This document shows positions 1 to 6,401 of a stretch of DNA of 8,467 nucleotides, piece after piece; positions within the stretch are counted from its first letter, which is position 1; every line of letters starts with the position of its first letter. The translations under genes were made by a program, and so were the position numbers. Below the pieces are notes generated by a model. That model was not told the DNA's origin. It made no database searches and worked only from the letters and a program-made list of their open reading frames with translations. This DNA comes from CAYTOJ01 sp964439415 (GTDB taxonomy: Bacteria; Pseudomonadota; Alphaproteobacteria; Rickettsiales; CAZAGG01). The stretch covers positions 1 through 8,467 of the forward strand of contig CAYTOJ010000084.1 in assembly GCA_964439415.1 (NCBI GenBank). The letters are read 5' to 3'.

Positions 1-12
1 AACCCGTCAGCC

Positions 13-55
13 TGAGTGCTGAGTGCTGAGTGCTGAGTGCTGAGTGCTGAGTGCT
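13..55. repeat. Tandem heptanucleotide repeat, six copies
   Basis: Six perfect head-to-tail copies of TGAGTGC occupy 13-54, followed by the first base of a seventh copy. The array lies 25 bases beyond the stop codon of the LapG-like gene, in apparently non-coding DNA, although a gene entering from the left edge cannot be excluded. The 7-base unit is not a multiple of three, so any change in copy number inside a reading frame would shift the frame. Perfect short repeats of this kind often vary in copy number through replication slippage. No terminator hairpin is seen between it and the gene. Confidence 0.95.
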
Positions 56-79
56 AGTATTTGCATGTTATTATTCTTC

Positions 80-784
80 TTATTTCACTAACTGCGCGGT
101 GGTGATCTGGTGTTTCCACCAGCCTTGTTCGTTGATGGAAAATATCGGCTCGTAGTGCCTGATTGCTCCTGCCATCATAACTTCAGGAACCTGATTATCC
201 AGCACATAAGTGGCTTTGCCGTATTTTACTACCAGCACAGCGTGGAGAATATCAAGGTTATGATCATTCAGCACTAAAATCCGCATGTTGGCTGTGGGGA
301 ATCCTAATGCTTTGAGCGCCATGTATTTGGCGATTGCGAAGTCCTCACAGTCACCGCCACGGGCGAACAATTCCTGCGGCGTAGCCCAGTAATCATCCAT
401 GCCGTAATTGTTGGCATCCTCAATATAAGGAAACTGATTAATAAACCTGTTGACGTTATTAAACACATTTTTCCAATCCTGTCCTGCCTGGTTATTTAAA
501 AGCGTTTTCCATTTCTCGGAATTGCAGAGCATTACATTGTCGCCTGCACAGGTGGCCAGACTTAAGTGCTTCTGCACGTTATAGCCGCTTGCTACCCGTG
601 TCCATTTAGGGAAGCCGGATAATTCCTGATTGGTTGCTATGCGGGGTGAGAAAACCGAATCAAGTATCCTGGCGCTGATGGAGTCAGCCCTCGCGCCTTG
701 GGGATTTAAGGCGGCTAGAGTAAGCGCGGTTAAAAAAATCAGTTTAAAACCGCTGCAAAATTTTACACATAAATTTGCAAACAT
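80..784 (-). CDS. LapG-like periplasmic transglutaminase-like cysteine protease
   Basis: This 234-residue protein belongs to the bacterial transglutaminase-like cysteine proteinase family. The N-terminus reads as a signal peptide: Lys8 and Lys14, a hydrophobic core at about 15-26, and a likely Ala-Arg-Ala cleavage site ending at residue 33. The catalytic triad is readable as Cys146 in GGDCEDF, His181 in LHAVLVV and Asp196 in VLDN. The preceding DDYW and the acidic residues after the Cys match the region that binds calcium in LapG. Known LapG proteases cut large surface adhesins near their N-terminus and release biofilm cells unless held by the c-di-GMP receptor LapD. No adhesin or classical LapD is in the window, but a divergently transcribed degenerate HD-GYP receptor is adjacent. 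The start is the only ATG that includes the signal peptide; its ribosome binding site is weak. The family is secure, whereas the LapG role is inferred. Confidence 0.88.
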   Translation of the reverse strand: MFANLCVKFCSGFKLIFLTALTLAALNPQGARADSISARILDSVFSPRIATNQELSGFPKWTRVASGYNVQKHLSLATCAGDNVMLCNSEKWKTLLNNQAGQDWKNVFNNVNRFINQFPYIEDANNYGMDDYWATPQELFARGGDCEDFAIAKYMALKALGFPTANMRILVLNDHNLDILHAVLVVKYGKATYVLDNQVPEVMMAGAIRHYEPIFSINEQGWWKHQITTAQLVK

Positions 785-945
785 AATAACTGAAATTAAC
801 CCATCCGTCTTAATTAAAGGTGAATTTCACAGGCTGGTTATTAAACTTTGCTTTGAGCCGCAGAATGCCTAAATTTCAGTAAAATGGAATGCCATTTGCA
901 TTAATCGTTAATATGCGTTAATATATCTTTGGCGGAGTTTAGAAA
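785..945. promoter_or_regulatory. Divergent promoter region between protease and receptor
   Basis: These 161 bases separate two divergent genes and must hold promoters for both unless either is read through from outside. For the rightward gene, a possible sigma70-type promoter is TTGCAT at 896-901 with TAATAT at 919-924, spaced 17 bases; it is a weak match to consensus. A direct repeat CGTTAATAT occurs at 906-914 and 916-924, ten bases apart, overlapping this promoter. A short inverted repeat AAATGG/CCATTT lies at 882-887 and 892-897, and GTGAA-T-TTCAC at 820-830. The rightward gene has a good ribosome binding site, GGCGGAG at 931-937, eight bases before its ATG. No clear promoter was seen for the leftward gene. 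Confidence 0.4.
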
Positions 946-3081
946 ATGAGAGCGATTGGCTTTTTAAATGCGTTAGATGCCCATGAAGCGCGGGGCAGGA
1001 AAGTGGATGGCGATGTAAAACCGCCGCATACACTTTATTTCGTAATCGCTGCTATGCTTTGTCTAGGCCTCGGGCTTGCCGCCTACTTCGCTAACATGAG
1101 AGTGGAGAAGGATTTTAACCGCGCAAAAGCCAGCATATTGGTAAACTCATCCACCAAAGCTTCGGTGCTTTCTCAGGCAATAGAATCAACGTTTAATGTG
1201 CTCAATCAGGTATCTGCTAATGCATCCGTGCAGGGGTACATGCAGGATCTGCTGGCTGATGGAGACCAGCCGCAAACACCTGAAGGGTTGAATCAAGCGG
1301 CATTTCTGCGGAATTATCTTGAGTCAGCATCAGAGAAAGGCGGGTTCAAAATTCTGCAGAGCATGGATGCCCGTACCATGACCAACAGCGCCGCGCCATC
1401 CGGCATAGCCCTGCTTACCATGGATGGTAAACAGGTGGCTTCTTCCGCTGGGATGAGTGCGATTGATAGTAATCTGGTGGAGATGGTAAAAACAGTTCCA
1501 GCAAATGCGCAGCATGCAACCAGGATAATAAGGAATATAAACGGTGACAGGTTCTTAGGGTTTTTAGTGCCGCTAACTCCGAGTGAAGAAGTAAGAACAA
1601 CTGCAAATCAACTGGGCTGGGTTCTGGGGCTTAAGCTTCTGGACAGGCAGTTTATTTTCTCAGTCGGGCAGGATGGTCATCCGGCAATAACTTCATATAT
1701 AGCTCAGAGGGTTAATGATAAGCTGGAGGTGTTCTCGCCCTCCAAAGCCGCAGGCGAGGCGGACGATTTATTAGACCTGCGTTCAGAGAGAAGCATTATA
1801 GAGCTTCTGGCTATTGATACGCCTTTTCAGATTGTGCAGGGCAAGGATAAAGCGGGAAATGAGTGGATAGCATCCTCAAGCCGTATTGATAAACTGCCAG
1901 AAGTTTATATAATTACCAAAGGCAATCTGGGAGAACTTCTGAAAATGGCCAGAAGCGAGCGGATAGACATTATGGCCTATTACGCGCTGGGCAGTCTGGC
2001 TCTGGTGTTCGGATTGTTCGGCTTGTGGAAGGCGGCAAGAGCACGCGCCGCAGAACACATGCTGGAGCGTAACGAGGCGGATGTTTCTAAAATCCGTGAA
2101 AAAAGCGACCTGCTGGATATTATCGGCAGCAGTGAACATGCGCCGGCATTTATCATAAATTCCCGTCACAAAGTAATCTATGCCAATTCCGCATTCGCGG
2201 CCAAGGCGAAACGGCATGTGGATGTAGTGGGTGGTAAAACACTGGAGTCTCTGCTGGAGCCTATGGACGCCGAATATTACATAAAACACACCGAGAAAGT
2301 TCTGGAAACCGGATTACCGCAGTTTGGCGTTTTCAGCAGGGGTGGATATCCCGCTAATACGGTAAAAAGTTCCTTCATGCCGCTTAAAAATAGTGATGGT
2401 TTAGTGCTGGTCTCCGACGAGGATGTAACCCTGGTAGTGCAGGAAAAAGAGCGGCGCGAGAGAACCTTAAAGCAGATGATCGACACTCTGGTGGCGATAA
2501 TGGATAGCCGCGACCCTTACGCATCCACCCATTCAGAAAAAGTATCGCGCATTTCCCGCAGGATAGCCGAGAATATGCAGCTCAGTGATTTAGAGATAGA
2601 AACGGCGGAAATAGCCGGCAGGCTTATGAATATCGGAAAAATCCTGATTCCGGATTCCCTCCTGACTTCTGTAGGCGTGCTGAATATGAAAGAACTGAAG
2701 GATATACGATCTGCCATAACAGCCAGTGCTAACCTGCTGGACGGTGTGGAATTTAACGGCCCCGTGGTTGAATCCATCCGCCAGACGCAGGAGCGTATGG
2801 ATGGAACAGGCCCCAGAGCCATGCAGGCCAGCCGCATATTGCCAACAGCCAAGATAATAGCCGCAGCTAACGCTTTCGTGGGCATGGTAAGCCACCGCGC
2901 CTACCGCCCTGCCATGACGGTTGATGAGGCTCTGGAATCATTGAAAAGGGATTCTGACAGCATATTTGATAGCGAGGTAATATCCGCGCTGGCTAAATAC
3001 ATTAACTCTCAAAGCGGTAGAATGGAATTCATGACAGGCCGCAGCAGCAGCATAATGGATAACAAGGAAAAAGCGCATTAA
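946..3081 (+). CDS. Membrane receptor: Cache-like periplasmic domain, PAS, degenerate HD-GYP
   Basis: The 711-residue protein has a short cytoplasmic N-terminus, a membrane helix at about 30-49, a periplasmic region of about 290 residues, a second helix at about 342-361, a charged linker, a PAS domain at about 385-500 and an HD-GYP domain at about 510-690. The periplasmic segment GIALLTMDGKQVASS near 153-167 resembles the sensor hairpin of Cache domains. The C-terminal domain keeps the fold signature of HD-GYP c-di-GMP phosphodiesterases (DPYASTHSEKV, IGKILIPD, MDGTG, HRAYRP). However, the HD pair is replaced by Met561-Asn562, the following HHE by Gln613-Thr-Gln-Glu616, the GYP is gone, and the later conserved Asp is Asn642. 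His529 and Lys565 remain. Phosphodiesterase activity is therefore unlikely, and a ligand-binding or protein-contact role is inferred. The start is supported by GGCGGAG eight bases upstream. It is divergent from the LapG-like protease. Confidence 0.85.
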   Translation: MRAIGFLNALDAHEARGRKVDGDVKPPHTLYFVIAAMLCLGLGLAAYFANMRVEKDFNRAKASILVNSSTKASVLSQAIESTFNVLNQVSANASVQGYMQDLLADGDQPQTPEGLNQAAFLRNYLESASEKGGFKILQSMDARTMTNSAAPSGIALLTMDGKQVASSAGMSAIDSNLVEMVKTVPANAQHATRIIRNINGDRFLGFLVPLTPSEEVRTTANQLGWVLGLKLLDRQFIFSVGQDGHPAITSYIAQRVNDKLEVFSPSKAAGEADDLLDLRSERSIIELLAIDTPFQIVQGKDKAGNEWIASSSRIDKLPEVYIITKGNLGELLKMARSERIDIMAYYALGSLALVFGLFGLWKAARARAAEHMLERNEADVSKIREKSDLLDIIGSSEHAPAFIINSRHKVIYANSAFAAKAKRHVDVVGGKTLESLLEPMDAEYYIKHTEKVLETGLPQFGVFSRGGYPANTVKSSFMPLKNSDGLVLVSDEDVTLVVQEKERRERTLKQMIDTLVAIMDSRDPYASTHSEKVSRISRRIAENMQLSDLEIETAEIAGRLMNIGKILIPDSLLTSVGVLNMKELKDIRSAITASANLLDGVEFNGPVVESIRQTQERMDGTGPRAMQASRILPTAKIIAAANAFVGMVSHRAYRPAMTVDEALESLKRDSDSIFDSEVISALAKYINSQSGRMEFMTGRSSSIMDNKEKAH

Positions 3082-3108
3082 TTAAGGAAATTAATCGGTA
3101 CTATAACA

Positions 3109-4086
3109 ATGCATTTACAACAAAATTTTGATATTGTTGATCGCATTAAAGACCAGCCGGCCAGCCGACCAGTCGACCAAAGAAAACAAGAGCTAAAAAC
3201 TTTTGTTGATTTGTTTTGTGGCATTGGTGGTTTTCACTCAGCCGCTCATAGTTTAGGGTTAGAATGCGTTTTTGCTTCAGATATTGATGCTGAAGCCAGA
3301 AGGGCTTATGAACATAATTACAAAATTAGGCCGCACGGTGATATAACGGCTATCAAAGCAAGTGATATACCAGACCATGATTTGCTTTGTGCAGGTTTTC
3401 CATGCCAACCATTTAGTATTATTGGAAGCAGACAAGGGTTTGAAGATCCTCGCGGTACTTTGTTTTTTGAAATTGCTAGAATAATACGGGAAAAAAAACC
3501 AAAAGCTGTTTTATTAGAAAATGTGAAGCAACTAGCTACAATTAACAAGGGGAAAACGCTTCATAATATTATAGATTCAATAGAGCAGCTTGGCTATTAT
3601 GTTAATTATAAGATTCTTAATGCTCTTGATTTTGGGGTTCCACAAAAACGTGAGCGAATACTTATTGTAGCAACTCTCAAAGATATTGGTACTTTCCCAT
3701 GGCCTAGTGAAAAAGTGCCTATAACGCCACTAACGTCAATATTAGAAAAAAAACCAGACCCTAAGCATTATGTTTCGGGAAAAATAAAAAATTCCCGATT
3801 ATCAGCACACACGCCAAAAGTAAGTCCGTCAATTTGGCACGAAAATAAGAGCGGTAACATCTCAAGTTACCCCTTTTCGTGTGCATTACGCGCAGGAGCT
3901 TCGTACAACTATTTGCTTGTTGATGGTGTGCGAAGATTAACCCCACGCGAAATGCTTAGATTGCAAGGCTTTCCAGATTCCTTTGAAGTAATTTGCCCTG
4001 ACACACAAACTAGGAGACAAGCTGGTAACGCTGTTCCTGTGCCTATGGTAAAAGCTGTTATAGAGAGCTTACTGAATGTCTTCTGA
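3109..4086 (+). CDS. C5-cytosine DNA methyltransferase of a type II restriction-modification system
   Basis: The 325-residue enzyme transfers a methyl group from S-adenosylmethionine to carbon 5 of a target cytosine. Motifs appear in canonical order: I at residues 32-42 (FVDLFCGIGGF, SAM binding), IV with the catalytic Cys99 in the PCQ of GFPCQPFS, VI as Glu137-Asn-Val, VIII as Gln179-Lys-Arg-Glu-Arg183, IX near 276-289 (RRLTPREMLRLQGFP) and X near 304-313 (QAGNAVPVPM). The target-recognition region at about 190-272 is short, in line with a monospecific enzyme, but the recognition sequence cannot be read from it. It begins 27 bases after the receptor gene with no strong ribosome binding site (AAGGA lies about 20 bases upstream), and no later standard start codon precedes motif I. 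It overlaps the putative endonuclease gene by 11 bases. Its AT-rich composition differs from both flanks, which suggests horizontal acquisition. Confidence 0.95.
   Translation: MHLQQNFDIVDRIKDQPASRPVDQRKQELKTFVDLFCGIGGFHSAAHSLGLECVFASDIDAEARRAYEHNYKIRPHGDITAIKASDIPDHDLLCAGFPCQPFSIIGSRQGFEDPRGTLFFEIARIIREKKPKAVLLENVKQLATINKGKTLHNIIDSIEQLGYYVNYKILNALDFGVPQKRERILIVATLKDIGTFPWPSEKVPITPLTSILEKKPDPKHYVSGKIKNSRLSAHTPKVSPSIWHENKSGNISSYPFSCALRAGASYNYLLVDGVRRLTPREMLRLQGFPDSFEVICPDTQTRRQAGNAVPVPMVKAVIESLLNVF
3153..3176. repeat. Three degenerate GC-rich octamers inside the methyltransferase start region
   Basis: Three consecutive 8-base units, CCAGCCGG, CCAGCCGA and CCAGTCGA, lie in codons of the non-conserved N-terminal extension of the methyltransferase, upstream of motif I. 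The tract is strikingly GC-rich in an otherwise AT-rich gene. It contains GCCGGC at the first junction. The period of 8 is not a codon multiple, so it is not a peptide repeat. Its role is unknown; a regulatory site or a slippage product are both possible. Confidence 0.7.
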
Positions 4087-4804
4087 TGATACGCGCTTAA
4101 GAGGTCATAAAAACAGGCTACAAAGTTCCTGGCAGTTGGGAACTGTAATACTCCAATTAGGAAAGCAGTTTGTTCATAGGATGGCTATAGGTAATGGGGA
4201 CATAACTGGTGATGATTTTGGCACTATATTTGCCAAAGCGATTGATGGAACACATTTATCAAGTCCCTTGGGAGTTGCCGATGTTTTGCTTGATGGGAAT
4301 GCCTGGTCTGTCAAAACAGTTAAGTCAGCAAAACCATTCGCACAAAAAACTGTAAGGCTTATTTCTGGACGTAATTCACCAGATTATTCATTAGGCATAA
4401 AAAACCCACATGATGACGTTCAGGCAACTGGAAAAGCTATCTTATCTGTTTGGAACGCCAGAGTTAACGAATCTCTCGCTGAACATAATGATTTAAGAGT
4501 AGCAGTGTTAATACGCAACTTTGAAACGAAAGAGTTCGTTTTGTTTGAAGAAGGAGCCGGAAGATTCGCGGCAAATGATTTTAGGTGGGAAAAGAATAAG
4601 AATGGAAATTTTGAAGGATATGAAATCGCAACTCAAGCCCACAAATTCACATGGCAACCACATGGTTCGCAATTTACCATAATGAGGCACGTTCCAGGCT
4701 CAGCGGTAAAATTCATTATAAATCATAATGTTCCGCTCATAGAATCGGAGCATATATTGAGGCTTACAAAGTTCAATGAGAGCTGGGTTGAAATAGTTGG
4801 CTAA
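4076..4804 (+). CDS. Probable type II restriction endonuclease partner of the methyltransferase
   Basis: I do not recognise a named family for this 242-residue protein. The assignment rests mainly on its position: it starts inside the 3' end of the C5-methyltransferase gene (11-base overlap, GAGAG ribosome binding site eight bases before the ATG), shares that gene's AT-rich composition, and is the only other member of the island. A plausible PD-(D/E)XK-like nuclease core is the segment around Asp69 (GVADVLLDG) followed by Ser78-Val-Lys80. A Ser-Val-Lys in place of the usual acidic-x-Lys is known in the Cfr10I group, where the acidic residue has moved; no glutamate follows here until Glu132, so the third metal ligand is unclear. 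Its stop overlaps the stop of the convergent transglycosylase gene. It could instead be an accessory protein of the system. Confidence 0.68.
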   Translation: MSSDDTRLRGHKNRLQSSWQLGTVILQLGKQFVHRMAIGNGDITGDDFGTIFAKAIDGTHLSSPLGVADVLLDGNAWSVKTVKSAKPFAQKTVRLISGRNSPDYSLGIKNPHDDVQATGKAILSVWNARVNESLAEHNDLRVAVLIRNFETKEFVLFEEGAGRFAANDFRWEKNKNGNFEGYEIATQAHKFTWQPHGSQFTIMRHVPGSAVKFIINHNVPLIESEHILRLTKFNESWVEIVG

Positions 4805-5709
4805 TTAAAAATAAAATCTATTGGGGTGTTGTTGGCTGTTGCGCTGTGGTTTTTATCGTAGGAATTGCGCGCAAGTTTCTTTTCGCTGCCACTATTTGAA
4901 CTGCTGCTTTTAATAATCATATCACCGCCCCGGGTAGGCTGCATACGCACTACTTTCACCCCGCGTTCATTTTTCTTCCTGACCTTTATGATGCTGGAGG
5001 TTTTGCGCACATTTATAATCTTCTGACCATCCCTTGGGGTATCATAAACATATCTGGCACGCGGTGGACTGGGTATTGGCGGCAGGGCAACCACTGCCGA
5101 CATTGCCGCTTGCTGCTGGCCTTGCGGTGATAAATTATCAACCGAGGCTATCTCGTTGTTATTCATGGTGTTCTTAAACCAGCGATTGATAATCCTGGAA
5201 AGATACGCATTGCCGTATGATGGCGTCCGGGAATGGTAATATGAAATAGCTGTTTTCCAGGATTTTGTTTCATCGTAGTTCTTACGCAAAAATTTTGCTG
5301 CGTAATTGACATTATGATCCGGATTGAAGGCGTAGTCCAATGAAGGAAATGCCTGCGGATGCGCAGCCAGATTCACCTGCATACAACCAATATCAATATT
5401 CTTGTAGCCATGATTGACCAGCTTGATTAGAGCCTCCACCGCATCAGCCTCGGAGCGGAAATAAAAGCCGCGTCCTGCTACGCCGATAGTCCACGGCCAG
5501 GGCACGGTTTTACGGTCAGCATGATGCCAGATGCCGGATTCATTCTGTGATATAGAAAGCAATATGTTTTTAGGAATGCCGTAAGTTCGCTCGTATTCCG
5601 GCATTATCCCGGTGCAGAGTTTGGAGTCAGCCAGCTTCCCCTCCGCCACGGCGGATAGAGGAAAAAAGAGCACCAACACTGGCAGTAATGCTTTTCTAAG
5701 CAATGGCAT
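4801..5709 (-). CDS. Secreted lytic transglycosylase (SLT domain) with basic C-terminal tail
   Basis: The 302-residue protein is predicted to cleave the glycan strands of peptidoglycan in the periplasm, leaving 1,6-anhydromuramic ends. A signal peptide spans about 1-22 (Arg5, Lys6, a Leu/Val/Phe-rich core, Ala-Val-Ala). The SLT-type domain covers about 30-180: catalytic Glu57 in SQNESG, the glycine-containing stretch IDIGCMQVN at 105-113, NVNYAAKFL at 133-141 and the Tyr-Tyr-His-Ser at 157-160. Cys32 and Cys109 may form a disulphide. Residues 200-302 form a Pro-, Ser-, Lys- and Arg-rich tail with no recognised domain. Small enzymes of this type (VirB1-like) open the wall for type IV secretion systems, and a VirD4-like gene lies upstream on the same strand; this link is inferred. 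The gene has its own 107-base upstream gap and no clear ribosome binding site. It ends overlapping the convergent endonuclease gene. Confidence 0.85.
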   Translation of the reverse strand: MPLLRKALLPVLVLFFPLSAVAEGKLADSKLCTGIMPEYERTYGIPKNILLSISQNESGIWHHADRKTVPWPWTIGVAGRGFYFRSEADAVEALIKLVNHGYKNIDIGCMQVNLAAHPQAFPSLDYAFNPDHNVNYAAKFLRKNYDETKSWKTAISYYHSRTPSYGNAYLSRIINRWFKNTMNNNEIASVDNLSPQGQQQAAMSAVVALPPIPSPPRARYVYDTPRDGQKIINVRKTSSIIKVRKKNERGVKVVRMQPTRGGDMIIKSSSSNSGSEKKLARNSYDKNHSATANNTPIDFIFN

Positions 5710-5816
5710 ATGATTTAGCTAAAACTGATTTAGTATCACTGCCTAGGATAATGATAAAATTTTAACAATTAATTACAGAAACAAGTTATAAACATGACGT
5801 TATTGATTAATAATTA
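5710..5816. promoter_or_regulatory. AT-rich gap upstream of the transglycosylase gene
   Basis: This 107-base gap separates the end of the dipeptidase gene from the start of the transglycosylase gene on the same strand. It is very AT-rich and could carry a promoter for the transglycosylase, but I found no convincing pair of -35 and -10 boxes with normal spacing. No GC-rich hairpin with a T-run, the usual sign of an intrinsic terminator, is present. Confidence 0.3.
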
Positions 5817-5823
5817 TTAATCA
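5804..5823. repeat. Perfect 20-bp AT-rich palindrome over the dipeptidase stop codon
   Basis: TGATTAATAA is followed directly by its exact reverse complement TTATTAATCA. The right half contains the stop codon of the dipeptidase gene (5817-5819 on the minus strand). The symmetry is perfect with no loop, which fits a dimeric regulator site better than an RNA hairpin, because the arms are almost entirely A and T. An operator for the downstream transglycosylase is possible; chance symmetry in AT-rich DNA is also possible. Confidence 0.6.
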
Positions 5824-6401
5824 TCTGTCACTAGCATTGAAGTTCCGGCTTCTGCATCGGATAATAACTGATACTGCCTGGAATTGAACATCTGGTAATG
5901 CCACCATTCTTTGCTGTAGAAGTCCCATCCTGCCGCGCTCATTATGCCAAGCAGCAGAAAGCGGCTCTGCTGCGCCGCAATGGATATTTCCGTATCACCA
6001 TGCCAGGAACGGGGGGTGAATGCGTCAAAGGCGGTTCCCATGTCCAGATCAATCCCGCTTTCATCCGTCAATGTCAGGTCTATGGCCACACCCCGCGAAT
6101 GTGGGGAGCCTTTAGCGGGATCAGCCAAGAATGTGGGATCAGGTGTGTGGCTCCATAATATCTGCTGGGCATCGGCTGGGCGGAAGGCATCGAATATTTT
6201 AAGCCCGAACCCTGCCTTTTGCGCCAGTATAAAAGCTTTATCCAGCAGCAGCGCAGCATCCCTGTGCAGGAAACATCTGGCATCTGGAGCATACACAGGC
6301 TTCCCGGTAAAATTATCCGGCGTGGCGTAAGCCAGGCTTATGCTAAGGCCGGGTTGTTCATAGATTTCTACTAATGTTTCATGCATTTTTATCAGTATCA
6401 T
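5817..6401 (-). CDS. VanX/DdpX-like D-alanyl-D-alanine dipeptidase
   Basis: This zinc peptidase of 194 residues is predicted to split D-Ala-D-Ala. The active site reads clearly: Arg74 in the DAFRP motif, zinc ligands His101 and Asp108 in PHSRGVAIDLT, catalytic Glu165 and zinc ligand His168 in EWWHY. The spacings His-x6-Asp and Glu-x2-His match VanX. There is no signal peptide, so it should act in the cytoplasm, where homologues outside vancomycin-resistance operons are thought to recycle cell-wall dipeptides; no VanHA genes are present. Two starts are possible: ATG at 6401 (23-base overlap with the upstream coupling-protein gene) or ATG at 6386 (8-base overlap ATGCATGA, protein five residues shorter). 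Neither has a good ribosome binding site, so translational coupling to the coupling-protein gene is likely. The second start removes only non-conserved residues. Confidence 0.92.
   Translation of the reverse strand: MILIKMHETLVEIYEQPGLSISLAYATPDNFTGKPVYAPDARCFLHRDAALLLDKAFILAQKAGFGLKIFDAFRPADAQQILWSHTPDPTFLADPAKGSPHSRGVAIDLTLTDESGIDLDMGTAFDAFTPRSWHGDTEISIAAQQSRFLLLGIMSAAGWDFYSKEWWHYQMFNSRQYQLLSDAEAGTSMLVTDD

Noticed and set aside
13..55. CRISPR array
   Set aside because: The units are 7 bases long with no spacers.
630..872. Plus-strand 80-residue open frame across the protease start and the divergent promoter
   Set aside because: It lies mostly antisense to the signal peptide of the LapG-like protein, has no recognisable domain and no good ribosome binding site.
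882..897. Intrinsic terminator hairpin AAATGG/CCATTT
   Set aside because: The stem is only six pairs, AT-rich, and not followed by a T-run; it lies between divergent genes where no transcript should end.
5898..6330. Two overlapping plus-strand open frames opposite the dipeptidase
   Set aside because: The minus strand carries a complete zinc-peptidase active site; the plus frames show no domain.
5817..6401. Vancomycin resistance operon
   Set aside because: The VanX-like enzyme stands without VanH or VanA homologues and has no resistance context; a wall-recycling role is more likely.
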